A stretch of DNA of 64,000 nt from Halostella litorea (lineage in GTDB: Archaea; Halobacteriota; Halobacteria; Halobacteriales; Natronoarchaeaceae), in assembly GCF_004785955.1 (NCBI RefSeq), contig NZ_SJER01000001.1:744001-808000 (forward strand), given 5' to 3'. The notes beneath the pieces are model-generated. The model ran no database searches, had not been told where the DNA came from, and was given only the letters and a program-made list of their open reading frames with translations. Of this stretch, positions 8,947-17,416 are shown piece by piece. A program made the position numbers and the translations under genes. Numbering within the stretch: the first letter of the stretch is position 1; each line of letters opens with the position of its first letter.

Positions 8947-9636
8947 CTACCGGAGCGCCCCGAGCATCGCCCGGAGTTCGCGGGGGGCAGTCGAGACCAG
9001 CGCCCGGGGGAACCGCCGCCGTGCGCCGTCGAGCGACGCGGCCAGCGCGTCCGCGGCGTCGTCGAACACGCCGCTCCCGTGCCCGAACAGCACCCGGTCG
9101 GGGTCGGCGTCCGCGAACGGCGCCCGCGGCGGCGTGAGCCGAACGACGATGCTGACGGCCATCCGTTCCCCGCCGACCGTGAAATCGGGCGCGGCGGAGA
9201 TCACGTCCGGCACGTACAGCGTCCCGTCGGACTCGCGGTACGCGACCGCCTCGTCCCAGGCGCCGAGCGGGCTGACCGCCCGCAGGTCGAACCCCGCGAC
9301 GCTCCCGTCGACGCGCTCGACCGGCGCGTCGACACGCGCCGCCGCGCGGTCGATCCACGCCGGGACGTGGACCGGCACGTCGTAGCGGCGGGCGAACGCG
9401 TCGGCGTCGCGGGCGTGGTAGCCCGACAGCACGGCGACGCCCGCCACGTCGCCCAGTTCCGTCACGAGGTTGTCGACGCCGGGCGCGTCGATGGGGTCGA
9501 ACAGCCAGACGCCGTCGTCGGCGCGGACGGCGTGGCTGGCCCGCCGGCCCCCCTCGTCGGGGTGTGCGACCCAGCCGACGCCGTCCGGCCACTCGTCTAT
9601 CACCTGCGGTTCGGTCGGGGACTCGCGGGCGTACAT
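8947..9636 (-). CDS. Metallo-beta-lactamase-fold protein lacking the metal motif
   Basis: 229 residues with the overall order of an MBL-fold hydrolase. There is an early strand pair (GVGWVAHPDEGGRRASHAV), VWLFDPIDAPGVDNLVTELG, and a strand-turn GVAVLSGYHARDADAFARRY where the SHxHxDH motif should be. Later come VHVPAWID, DEAVAYRESDGTLYVPDVI and RVLFGHGSGVFDDA. The canonical His/Asp ligands are largely gone: SGYHARDA keeps one His and one Asp. It may be a non-catalytic or differently metallated relative. The start was placed at the ATG before YARESPTEPQV, because upstream sequence is shared with the divergent asparaginase promoter. Family assignment is by pattern only. Confidence 0.6.
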   Translation of the reverse strand: MYARESPTEPQVIDEWPDGVGWVAHPDEGGRRASHAVRADDGVWLFDPIDAPGVDNLVTELGDVAGVAVLSGYHARDADAFARRYDVPVHVPAWIDRAAARVDAPVERVDGSVAGFDLRAVSPLGAWDEAVAYRESDGTLYVPDVISAAPDFTVGGERMAVSIVVRLTPPRAPFADADPDRVLFGHGSGVFDDAADALAASLDGARRRFPRALVSTAPRELRAMLGALR

Positions 9637-9740
9637 GGGCAGGCGGCCCGTCGGCGCGGGGCCGAAAGAGCGTTCCGGGATCGCCGCCCTCCGTCCCGGT
9701 GACGGGGGAACTAAGGGGGCCGGCCGCACCAGGGAGGCGT

Positions 9741-10622
9741 ATGCAGGTCATCGTCCACGGCGGCGCGGGCGCGTCGCCCGACGACCCCGAGGCGCGACAG
9801 GCGGTGCTCGACGACGCGGCGGCGACCGGGGCCGACGCCGACGCGCCACTGGACGCGGTGACGGCCGCGGTCCGGGCGCTGGAGTCGAACCCCCGGTTCA
9901 ACGCGGGCGTCGGCGGGTCGGTCCAGTCCGACGGCGCGATCCGGACCGACGCCGGCCTCATGACCGACGAGCGTGAAGTCGGCGCGGTCGCGTCGCTGCC
10001 GGGCGTCGAACACGCCGTCTCGGCCGCCAGGGTGGTGCTGGAGGAGACGCCCCACGTCCTCGTGGCCGGCGACCGCGCGGTCGAACTCGCCGCGGACTAC
10101 GGCGTCGAGACCGACTGCGACCTCTGGACCGAGCGCACCCGCGAGCGGTGGGCCGACGTCGAGCCGCCGGACGGCGGCCCGGCCGACCACCTCGCGTGGC
10201 TCCGCGAGCGCTTCGGCGGGATCGACGCCGGCACCGGCGACGGGACCGACCACGACACGGTCGGCGCGGTCGCCCGCGAAGGGGACCGCCTCGCCGCGGC
10301 GACGTCCACCGGCGGCCGCTGGCTCGCGCTCGCCGGCCGCGTCGGTGACGTCCCGCAGGTCGGGAGCGGCTTCTACTGCGCCCCGGCCGGCGGCGCCAGC
10401 GCGACGGGTGCCGGCGAGGACATCGCCCGCGTGACGCTCGCCCGGCGGGCGGTCCGGCGGCTCGAACGCGGCGACGACGCCGCGGCCGCCGCCGACGCGG
10501 CGATCGAGTCGTTCGGCGAGATCACCGGCTCGGACGCCGGCGTCATCGTGCTCGGCCGCGACGGGAGCGTCGGCTCCGCGTTCAACAGCGACGCGATGCA
10601 GACCGCCACCGCGAAAAAATAG
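9741..10622 (+). CDS. Isoaspartyl peptidase / L-asparaginase (Ntn-hydrolase)
   Basis: A 293-residue plant-type asparaginase. The N-terminal subunit part carries IVHGGAGASP, VTAAVRALESNPRFNAGVGG and TDAGLMTDEREVGAVAS. The autocleavage site is HDTVGAVA, with the nucleophilic Thr at residue 173. Downstream are STGGRWLALAGRVGDVPQVGSG, the substrate loop YCAPAGGASATGAGE, and a C-terminal helix. The precursor should self-cleave into alpha and beta chains and hydrolyse Asn or beta-aspartyl dipeptides. The family loop between the chains is short, as in archaeal members. The gene is divergent from the MBL-fold gene and convergent with the sequon-rich protein at 10635. Confidence 0.92.
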   Translation: MQVIVHGGAGASPDDPEARQAVLDDAAATGADADAPLDAVTAAVRALESNPRFNAGVGGSVQSDGAIRTDAGLMTDEREVGAVASLPGVEHAVSAARVVLEETPHVLVAGDRAVELAADYGVETDCDLWTERTRERWADVEPPDGGPADHLAWLRERFGGIDAGTGDGTDHDTVGAVAREGDRLAAATSTGGRWLALAGRVGDVPQVGSGFYCAPAGGASATGAGEDIARVTLARRAVRRLERGDDAAAAADAAIESFGEITGSDAGVIVLGRDGSVGSAFNSDAMQTATAKK

Positions 10623-10634
10623 CCCGAGAAACCG

Positions 10635-13118
10635 TTACGCGACTATCGCCCCGTCGGCCTCCGTCTCGTTGCCGGCCGTGGCGTTGGTCTCGGTCGCGCC
10701 GTCCTCGTCGACCGCGCCGTCGTCGGAGACGTTCCCGTCGCCGGCGGTCGCGTTGTCCGCCGTCGTGTTCTCGCCGACGGTGTCGTTGCCGGCCAGCGTC
10801 TCGTTGTCTGCGGTCGTTTCGTTGTCAGCGGTCGTCCCGTTATCGGCCGTCCCGTTGTCGTCGGGCGTGACGCCCTGGTCGTCACCGACGGCGTCGAGCG
10901 GCCGTTCCTCGTCCTCGGGGGCGGAGATGCCGATCTGGTTGAACACCGAGTGCTTGCTGGTGTTCACCGACTGCGTGAACTCGCCCTCGGGGAACTGGAG
11001 TTCCTCGGTCTCGAACGTGACGTTCTCGGTCTCACCGGCCGGGACGCCCGCGCGCTCCGACTGGTAGTTGCTCCCGCCGATGCGGTACTGGACGAACTCC
11101 GACACCCGCTCGTCAGTCGGGTTCAGCACCGTCACCGTGACGTTGTAGCTGTCCCCGATCATCGCGTTCGACGGCAGGTTCGCCTCGGTGATGACCAGGC
11201 TGTCGAAGTCGTCGGAGAACGACAGTTCGACCTCGCCCACCGACGCCTGCGATACCGTCGCGTTGCCGACGGTCACGTTGCCGACCGTGACCTGCTCGAC
11301 GTCGACCTCCTGCTGGGTGTCGGTCTCGTTCATCGCGTCGGTCTCGTTCATGCCGTCCGATTCGTTCATGCCGTCCGTCTCGTTCATCCCGTCGGTCGCG
11401 TTGTCGGTTTCGTTGAGACCGTCGGTCGTCTCGTTGTCGCCGACCGTCTCGTTGTCGTCGGAGACGGTTTCGTTGTCGGTCGTTTCGTTGCCCTCCTGCA
11501 TCCCGGTCTCGTTGTCCGTCGTCTCGTTGTCCTCCTGGGCGAGGTTCCAGCCGGCCGTGGCGTTGTCCTCGTCCGTCTCGTTGAGACCGTCGGACTCGTT
11601 CATCGTCGTCTCGTTGTCGCCGACGGTGTCGTTGCCCGTCTCGTTCATCGTCGTCTCGTTGTCGTCCATCCCGTCGTCGGCCAGCATCCCGTCGTCCGAC
11701 TCGTTCGTCGCGTTGGTCCCGTTCATCCCCTCGCTTTCGAGGTCGATGTCGGGCGAGGAGACCGACTCGACGGTCATGGACTCGACCGTCATCCGCTCGA
11801 CGGACATCTCCTCGATGACGAGTTCGCCGATCACCCGAGCGTCCTCCTGGGTGTCGGTCTCGTTCATCGCGTCGGTTTCGTTCATGCCGTCCGTCTCGTT
11901 CATCCCGTCGGTCCCGTTGTCGGTTTCGTTGAGACCGTCGGTCGTCTCGTTGTCGTCGGAGACGGTTTCGTTGTCGGTCGTCTCGTTGCCCTCCTGCATC
12001 CCGGTCTCGTTGTCGGTCGTCTCGTTGTCCTCCTGGGCGAGGTTCCAGCCGGCCGTGGCGTTGTCCTCGTCCGTCTCGTTCATCCCGTCGGACTCGTTCA
12101 TCGTGTCCGACTCGTTGTCGCCGACGGTGTCGTTGCCCGTCTCGTTCATCCCGTCGGTCGCGTTGTCGGTCCCGTTCAGACCGTCCGACTCGTTCATCCC
12201 GTCGGACTCATTCATCGTGTCCGACTCGTTCATCGTATCCGACTCGTTCATCATGTCCGACTCGTTCATCGCGCCGTCCTCGGCCTGACCGAAGACGCCG
12301 AGTTCGTCGTTCTGGATCGTCAGCTCCTCGACGACGAGCGTCTCGACGGTGAGCCGTTCGATGGTCAGGTTCTGCACGACCAGTCCCTGACCGCCGTCGG
12401 CCGCCTGCATCCCGTCGGTTTCGTTCATCGCGTCCGACTCGTTCATCCCGTCGGTCGCGTTGTCCGTTTCGTTGAGACCGTCGGTCGTTTCGTTGTCGCC
12501 GACCGTCTCGTTGTCGGCGGTCGTTTCGTTGTCGGTCGTCTCGTTACCCTCCTGCATCCCGGTCTCGTTGTCGGTCGTCTCGTTGTCCTCCTGGGCGAGG
12601 TTCCAGCCGGCCGTGGCGTTGTCCCCGTCCGTCTCGTTGAGACCGTCCGACTCGTTCATCGACTCCGACTCGTTCATCGTCGTCTCGTTGTCGCCGACGG
12701 TGTCGTTGCCCGTCTCGTTCATCGCGTCCGTGCCGTTCGTCTCGTTCGTGGCGACCGGCGTCGTCTCGATGTCGTCGCCGAACACCTCGCTGAGGGTCTC
12801 CTCCTCGCCGGCGACGTCTTCGAGCGTGACGTCCTCCAGCGTGAGCTGTTCGAACGTCACGTTCTCGAACGTCGTGTTCGTGAACGCGCGGTCGTTCGTC
12901 TGAAGCCGCTCGACGTGCAGCTCCTCGATGGTCGCGTTCTCGACCGTCACGTTCCCGAGTTCGAGCTCCTCGACGGTCACGTTCTGGAGCAGGACGCCGT
13001 CGGTCGCCGTCGCCCCGTCTGCCGGTTCCGTCGTTGTTGTACCTGCTGCCCCCGCCGGTGCGACGGAGAGCAACATCATAGCCGTGAGAAACACGGCCAG
13101 AATCGCTTGCTTGTTCAT
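10635..13118 (-). CDS. Secreted sequon-rich repeat protein (about 85 N-glycosylation sites)
   Basis: 827 residues. A signal peptide (ILAVFLTAMMLLSVAPAGA) is followed by alternating modules. One module type is short solenoid-like hydrophobic repeats such as NLTIERLTVETLVVEELTIQ, LVIEEMSVERMTVESMTV and VEQVTVGNVTVGNATV. The other is long spacers made of Asn-X-Ser/Thr tripeptides in patterns such as MNETDGMNESD. I count about 85 N-X-S/T sequons. Near residue 630 an Ig/CARDB-like domain begins (DSYNVTVTVLNPTDERVSEF), and a sequon-rich tail ends the protein. There is no PGF-CTERM or membrane helix at the C-terminus. Three near-identical spacer blocks show recent internal duplication. Export and heavy N-glycosylation are inferred; the role could be an S-layer-associated mucin-like coat. 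Confidence 0.72.
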   Translation of the reverse strand: MNKQAILAVFLTAMMLLSVAPAGAAGTTTTEPADGATATDGVLLQNVTVEELELGNVTVENATIEELHVERLQTNDRAFTNTTFENVTFEQLTLEDVTLEDVAGEEETLSEVFGDDIETTPVATNETNGTDAMNETGNDTVGDNETTMNESESMNESDGLNETDGDNATAGWNLAQEDNETTDNETGMQEGNETTDNETTADNETVGDNETTDGLNETDNATDGMNESDAMNETDGMQAADGGQGLVVQNLTIERLTVETLVVEELTIQNDELGVFGQAEDGAMNESDMMNESDTMNESDTMNESDGMNESDGLNGTDNATDGMNETGNDTVGDNESDTMNESDGMNETDEDNATAGWNLAQEDNETTDNETGMQEGNETTDNETVSDDNETTDGLNETDNGTDGMNETDGMNETDAMNETDTQEDARVIGELVIEEMSVERMTVESMTVESVSSPDIDLESEGMNGTNATNESDDGMLADDGMDDNETTMNETGNDTVGDNETTMNESDGLNETDEDNATAGWNLAQEDNETTDNETGMQEGNETTDNETVSDDNETVGDNETTDGLNETDNATDGMNETDGMNESDGMNETDAMNETDTQQEVDVEQVTVGNVTVGNATVSQASVGEVELSFSDDFDSLVITEANLPSNAMIGDSYNVTVTVLNPTDERVSEFVQYRIGGSNYQSERAGVPAGETENVTFETEELQFPEGEFTQSVNTSKHSVFNQIGISAPEDEERPLDAVGDDQGVTPDDNGTADNGTTADNETTADNETLAGNDTVGENTTADNATAGDGNVSDDGAVDEDGATETNATAGNETEADGAIVA
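11471..12623. repeat. Three 97-bp near-identical internal repeats
   Basis: Copies lie at 11471-11567, 11969-12065 and 12527-12623, all inside the sequon-rich gene and in frame. The second and third differ by one base and the first differs from the second by two. They encode the block DNATAGWNLAQEDNETTDNE and its continuation, near protein residues 166-198, 352-383 and 518-550. Shorter six-residue units (NETDGM, NESDTM) fill the sequence between them. Such high nucleotide identity, including third positions, indicates recent duplication or ongoing gene conversion. Confidence 0.9.
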
Positions 13119-13499
13119 ACTGTGGCTTCGGAGGATTGGATGACACCCTGCATAAACGAGCGGAGCCGTTCCGTACTGTTCCCGTTCTCTGACGCGCCTT
13201 AACCCGGTTTGACCGCGTATACCGTCGGCGCGCCGTCGGCGGTAGACGCCGCTTTGTGCGCCACCGAACCGCGTGACTGCGGCGAGACCGAACGGCGATC
13301 CGCGGCCCGAGGGTGGTCCTGCCGAGATACTGTGAGATATAGTATCACGACACGGAGTGTCACACGGTCGCGCTTCCGGAACGGGCGGGTCGATCCGGTG
13401 AAACCCCGTTCACGGACCCGCCTCGGGCCGCCCGGGCGCTCGAACGCGCGGGCCCCACGAGACGCAACCTCTTTTTGGCGCTCGGGCCAACGAGGGGAC
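13119..13499. other. Intergenic region between the sequon-rich gene and map
   Basis: A 381-base gap between divergent genes. A TTTATG element on the minus strand near 13152-13157 could serve the sequon-rich gene. CCTCTTTTTGG near 13467-13477 lies about 27 bases before the map ATG and looks like its TATA element. Two small inverted repeats sit together in the middle: GATACT (13326-13331) with AGTATC (13341-13346), and GACAC (13349-13353) with GTGTC (13357-13361). I see no RNA gene or coding region of normal character here. Confidence 0.5.
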
Positions 13500-14396
13500 A
13501 TGGCAGACAGCGACGTGGACCTGGACGCCGAGAAGTACGAGAAACACCGGGAGGCCGGCGAGATACTCGCGCAGGTCCGCGAGGAGGCCGCCGACCGCGT
13601 CGAGGTCGGCGAGTCCCACCTGGCGGTCGCGGAGTACGCCGAGGAGCGCATCCGGGAACTCGGGGGCGAACCCGCCTTCCCGGTCAACATCAGCATCGAC
13701 GAGGAGGCGGCCCACGCCACGCCGAGCATCGACGACGAGGAGACGTTCGGCGAGGAGATGGTCAACCTCGACATCGGCGTCCACGTCGACGGCTGGCTCG
13801 CCGACACCGCGGTCACGGTGGACCTCTCGGGCCACGACGAACTGGCCGAGGCCAGCGAGGAGGCGCTGAACGCCGCGCTGGACGTCGTCGAACCCGGGGT
13901 CGAAACCGGCGAGATCGGCGCGGCGATCGAGGACGTGATCGACGGGTACGGGTTCAACCCGGTCGTCAACCTCACCGGTCACGGGCTGGGCCACTGGGAA
14001 CAGCACACCGCGCCGAACATCCCGAACCGCGCCGTCTCGCAGGGAACGACCCTCGAAGTCGGCGACGTGGTCGCCGTCGAACCGTTCGCCACGGACGGCT
14101 CGGGGAAGGTAAACGAGGGGGCCGACGAGGAGATATTCGCCCTGGAGCGCGAGGGGTCGATCCGCAACCGCCAGGCCCGCCAGGCCCTAGAGCAGATCAC
14201 CGAGGAGTTCCGGACGCTCCCGTTCGCGACGCGGTGGCTCGACACCTCGCGGGCGAAGATGGCGCTCCGGCGGCTGAAATCGCAGGACATCGTCCACGGC
14301 TACCCCGTGCTGAAGGAGGACGACGGCGCGTTGGTGAGTCAGAAAGAGCACACGATCATCGTCACCCCCGACGGGTGCGAGGTCACGACGCGTTAG
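13500..14396 (+). CDS. map: Methionine aminopeptidase, type II
   Basis: A 298-residue enzyme removing the initiator Met from nascent proteins. All five metal ligands can be placed. The two Asp are in NLDIGVHVDGWLADTAVTVD. The His is in LTGHGLGHWEQHTAPNIPN, the first Glu is in VVAVEPFATDG, and the second Glu is in VSQKEHTIIVT near the C-terminus. The type II insertion (helical domain around RNRQARQALEQITEEFRTLP) is present. There is no N-terminal zinc or Lys-rich extension, as expected for archaea. The ATG at 13500 follows a TATA-like element by about 27 bases. The stop overlaps that of the convergent zinc-ribbon gene. Confidence 0.95.
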   Translation: MADSDVDLDAEKYEKHREAGEILAQVREEAADRVEVGESHLAVAEYAEERIRELGGEPAFPVNISIDEEAAHATPSIDDEETFGEEMVNLDIGVHVDGWLADTAVTVDLSGHDELAEASEEALNAALDVVEPGVETGEIGAAIEDVIDGYGFNPVVNLTGHGLGHWEQHTAPNIPNRAVSQGTTLEVGDVVAVEPFATDGSGKVNEGADEEIFALEREGSIRNRQARQALEQITEEFRTLPFATRWLDTSRAKMALRRLKSQDIVHGYPVLKEDDGALVSQKEHTIIVTPDGCEVTTR

Positions 14397-14593
14397 GCGT
14401 TGTTCATCCGCTGGCTGGAGCGCTCGCCGCAGCGCTGACACTCCGCGACGCGGTACGGTTCACGGGAGAACTGCGCGTTTTCGTCCTTCACGCTCTCGGT
14501 CCGGATCTGGACGGACACTTCGTGGAGCGTGTCCGTGCCACACGCGCTGCAGGGTTCGGTCATCCCGTCGAGGGAGTCGTCAGTCGTTGCCAT
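14393..14593 (-). CDS. Small zinc-ribbon protein (66 aa)
   Basis: 66 residues with two cysteine pairs: CSACGTDTLHEVSVQ near residues 15-29 and CQRCGERSSQR near residues 53-63. The spacing is that of a rubredoxin-like zinc ribbon. The middle is charged and basic, with a HEVSVQIRTES strand. It resembles the many small CxxC proteins of haloarchaea, which are mostly uncharacterised. The gene is convergent with map, overlapping its stop codon by four bases. Confidence 0.78.
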   Translation of the reverse strand: MATTDDSLDGMTEPCSACGTDTLHEVSVQIRTESVKDENAQFSREPYRVAECQRCGERSSQRMNNA

Positions 14594-14892
14594 CGATACT
14601 CGTCAAACGGAGCGAGGGAGACATAAAAACCCTTCTTCGTTCTGACCGTTCTGACGGGGGTCGACCGCGGTGAACGATGGCCGTACCGGTCGGAACCCGG
14701 AGACGTTACTGACGGGGTTATGAACGGCTTACGGACTCGTTTTCGCGGTCTACAATGGGCGGCTGTAACCGTATAGCGCCCCTTGACACCGGCCCGACCG
14801 GTGGTTCGGCCCTCGAATCCGGCCGGGACGACAGCCGGCGTCGCGAATACCCGTCCGACAGTATAACGTCCCGGCGACCCCACGGACCCGCT

Positions 14893-15438
14893 ATGGACCA
14901 GGTGTTCGCACCGTGGCGGATCGAGTGGGTCGAACGCGAGGGGAAGAACCCGGAGATAGACGACTGCGTCTTCTGCGAACTGCCGGCGTTCGACGACGAC
15001 GTGGAGAACCTGGTCGTCGCCCGGAGCGACCACGCGTTCGTCCTGCTCAACAACTACCCGTACAACCCGGGCCACGCGATGGTGATCCCGGACCGGCACA
15101 CGGGGGAGTACGGCGACCTGTCGGACGAGGTGCTGCTGGACCACGCCCGCCTGAAACAGCGGACGTTCGCGGCGCTCCGCGACGCGCTCGACCCCGACGG
15201 CTTCAACGCCGGGCTGAACCTCGGCGACGGGGCGGGCGGGTCGGTCGAGGACCACCTCCACACCCACGTCGTCCCGCGCTGGGAGGGCGACACCAACTTC
15301 ATGCCCGTGCTGAGCGACACGAAGGTGATAGTCGAGGCGCTGGCGGACACGTACGACCGCCTGCACGAGGCCTTCGCCGCGCAGGACGGCACGACGGTGG
15401 CGGAGACCGGCGCGGTCCGGGTCGAGGACGCCGGCTGA
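14893..15438 (+). CDS. HIT family hydrolase
   Basis: A 181-residue histidine-triad protein. The N-terminal zinc-type CVFC pair sits in DDCVFCELPAF (about residues 23-33). NNYPYNPGHAMVIPDRHTGE is typical of the GalT/HIT fold, GFNAGLNLGDGAGGSVE leads into the triad, and the triad itself is DHLHTHVVPRW. The family hydrolyses dinucleoside polyphosphates or nucleoside phosphoramidates such as AMP-lysine. A GTATAAC element near 14861-14867 lies about 28 bases upstream of the ATG, supporting this start. The 14594-14892 gap otherwise shows nothing I can assign. Confidence 0.9.
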   Translation: MDQVFAPWRIEWVEREGKNPEIDDCVFCELPAFDDDVENLVVARSDHAFVLLNNYPYNPGHAMVIPDRHTGEYGDLSDEVLLDHARLKQRTFAALRDALDPDGFNAGLNLGDGAGGSVEDHLHTHVVPRWEGDTNFMPVLSDTKVIVEALADTYDRLHEAFAAQDGTTVAETGAVRVEDAG

Positions 15439-15499
15439 CGGCGGGGCGGCCGACCCGTAGTCGATACGCCCTTACGGGGGCCTCCCGTACCCCGAGTCG

Positions 15500-16426
15500 A
15501 TGAACCGCGGCGCGGCGCTTCGGGTGGTCGGGATCGTCGTCCTGGTCGCCAACCTGGCGCTGGCCCTGGCCAAGGGCGGCGTCTGGTACTGGACGGGGAG
15601 CCTCGCGGTCGGCTCCGAGGCGGTCAACAGCCTCGCCGACTGCGCGTACAGCGTCGTCGTGCTCGCCGGACTCTACCTGACGACCCAGCCGCCCGACTTC
15701 GAACACCCCCACGGCCACGAGCGAATCGAGCCGTTCGTCTCGCTTTTCATCGCGCTGGCCATCTTCGCCGTCGGCGGGGTCGTGTTCTACAGCGCCGTCA
15801 CCGACATCCTCGCCGGGGAGGTGGCCGTCACTCACGGGTGGGCCGCGGTGGTCGTCCTCGTGGCGACGGCGGCGGTCAAGTACGGCCTCTACCGGTACTG
15901 TCTCCGGGTCGGCGAGGAGAACAGTTCCCCGGCGGTGCGGGCCGCCGCGGTCGACAACCGCAACGACATCCTCACCGCCGCGGCGGCGCTGGTCGGCGTC
16001 GCCGGGGCCGGGATGGGCTTCCCGGTCCTCGACCCCCTCGCGGCGGGCGTCGTCTCGGTCGGCATCGTCTACACCGGCGTCGAGATCGTCCGGGACAACG
16101 TCAACTACCTCGTCGGGGGCGCGCCGCCCGAGGACCTCCGGGCCGAGATCGTCGCCCGCGCGCTCTCCCATCCCGACGTCGAGGGCGTCCACGACGTGAT
16201 CGCCCACTACGTCGGCCCGGAGATAGACGTGAGCCTCCACGTCGAGGTGGAGGGCGACCGCACGCTCCGCGAGGCCCACGCCATCGAGACGGCGATCATC
16301 CAGTCGATCCGCGAACTCCCGGAGGTCGACGACGCGTACGTCCACGTCGACCCGAAGGAACTAGGGGAGTGGAAAGAGGACGAGGTCGCGGACGAACTGC
16401 TCCGGCAGATCCGCGGCGGCGAGTGA
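15500..16426 (+). CDS. Cation diffusion facilitator (CDF) transporter, possibly Mn/Fe type
   Basis: 308 residues with six membrane segments and a C-terminal cytosolic metallochaperone-like domain (about 210-308, VHDVIAHYVGPEIDVSLHVE). The site-A residues read NSLAD in TM2 (SEAVNSLAD) and DNRND in TM5 (AVDNRNDIL), i.e. NxxxD and DxxxD. The classical zinc type is HxxxD. From published CDF specificity patterns, lack of His here argues for Mn or Fe export rather than Zn. The loop EHPHGHERIEP is the usual His-rich TM2-TM3 loop. The protein works as a dimer in the cytoplasmic membrane, driven by proton antiport. Confidence 0.87.
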   Translation: MNRGAALRVVGIVVLVANLALALAKGGVWYWTGSLAVGSEAVNSLADCAYSVVVLAGLYLTTQPPDFEHPHGHERIEPFVSLFIALAIFAVGGVVFYSAVTDILAGEVAVTHGWAAVVVLVATAAVKYGLYRYCLRVGEENSSPAVRAAAVDNRNDILTAAAALVGVAGAGMGFPVLDPLAAGVVSVGIVYTGVEIVRDNVNYLVGGAPPEDLRAEIVARALSHPDVEGVHDVIAHYVGPEIDVSLHVEVEGDRTLREAHAIETAIIQSIRELPEVDDAYVHVDPKELGEWKEDEVADELLRQIRGGE

Positions 16427-16502
16427 GCGGCAGGGCCCGGCCGGTCCGTGCCCCGCGGCCCGCCCCAAGCGTTTGACTGTCGCGGCGTGGTACGGCGTCC
16501 GC

Positions 16503-17390
16503 GTGATCCGAGCGACCCCCGCCGTCCCGGTGCAGGTCAGGCTGCTCGACCGCTTCTGGACCCGGTACGGCGAGTTGCTGGCGGGGATCGCGGAGTTCGT
16601 CGCGTGGTTCCTCGCCGCCTACGCCGTCGGCCGCTACGTCGTCGTCCCCGCCATTGAGGGGGCGCTCGATGCCCGGGGGGCCGACCCGACCTACGCCGGG
16701 GCGGCAGGGCGGGTCGCACGCGTCGGGGTGCTGGCCGTCGCCGTCGCGCTGGCCTGGTCGGCGGCGGGGTTCGGCGGGACGGTCGGCGGGTCGGCCGTCA
16801 TCGTCGCGGCGCTCACCGTCGCGCTCGGCATCGCGGCGCGGGACGTGGTCGGCAACCTCGTCAGCGGCGCGTTCATCGTCACGGACCCGAAGTTCAACAT
16901 CGGCGACTGGATCCGGTGGAAGGACCGTGAGGGCGTCATCCACGACATCTCCTTTCGCGCGACGCGGGTCCGGACGTTCGACAACGAGACCGTCACGGTG
17001 CCGAACTCGGAACTGACGACGACTGCGGTGACGAACCCGGTGCTCAACGACCGGCTCCGGATACGGGTGCCCGTCGAAGTCGCCTACGAGGACGACATAG
17101 ACGCGGTATCGGACGCGCTGACGGAGACGGCGGCCTCGCACCCAGAGACCCTCGACCGGCCCGCGCCCTCCGTCCGGCTGACGGAGTTCGCGGACGACGG
17201 CGCGGTGCTTTCGGTGCGGGCGTGGATCGCCGACCCCGCCCGCGCCGACTTCGTGCGCGTCCGCTCGGAACTGGCCACGCGGATCGTCGCCCGGCTCGAC
17301 GACCACGAGGCACAGATCGGCCCGCCGGCGGGGCGGGAGCTGTCCGGTGCAGTTTCGGTGGATACGGACGAAGGGCGCGGCAGGGAGTGA
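16503..17390 (+). CDS. MscS-type mechanosensitive channel
   Basis: About 295 residues. Three hydrophobic segments (FVAWFLAAYAVGRYVVV, VGVLAVAVALAWSAAGF, and SAVIVAALTVALGIAA) lead into the pore-lining helix and the beta domain. The family signature is VALGIAARDVVGNLVSGAFI, followed by IGDWIRWKDREGVIHDISF. The beta-domain part NETVTVPNSELTTTAVTN is clear. The C-terminal domain is shorter than in E. coli MscS. The channel releases osmolytes on hypo-osmotic shock. I chose the GTG at 16503, before IRATPAVPVQV; a TTG at 16473 is also in frame. It follows the CDF gene on the same strand with a gap of about 75 bases. Confidence 0.86.
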   Translation: MIRATPAVPVQVRLLDRFWTRYGELLAGIAEFVAWFLAAYAVGRYVVVPAIEGALDARGADPTYAGAAGRVARVGVLAVAVALAWSAAGFGGTVGGSAVIVAALTVALGIAARDVVGNLVSGAFIVTDPKFNIGDWIRWKDREGVIHDISFRATRVRTFDNETVTVPNSELTTTAVTNPVLNDRLRIRVPVEVAYEDDIDAVSDALTETAASHPETLDRPAPSVRLTEFADDGAVLSVRAWIADPARADFVRVRSELATRIVARLDDHEAQIGPPAGRELSGAVSVDTDEGRGRE

Positions 17391-17416
17391 CCCCCGGCCG
17401 GAGGGACGTGGCGCGC

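Noticed and set aside
10950-13202. A 750-residue plus-strand frame opposite the sequon-rich gene
   Set aside because: It is the antisense of the repeat gene. Its protein is a monotonous Val/Arg/Leu-rich string mirroring the NETD repeats, with no start signal or family match.
13321-13365. Small inverted repeats GATACT/AGTATC and GACAC/GTGTC upstream of map as an operator
   Set aside because: Short arms, distant from both start codons, and no regulator nearby; left as a description only.
14761-14880. Sequence around GGTTCGGCCCTCGAATCC resembling a tRNA T-arm
   Set aside because: No matching acceptor, D or anticodon arms could be placed around it.
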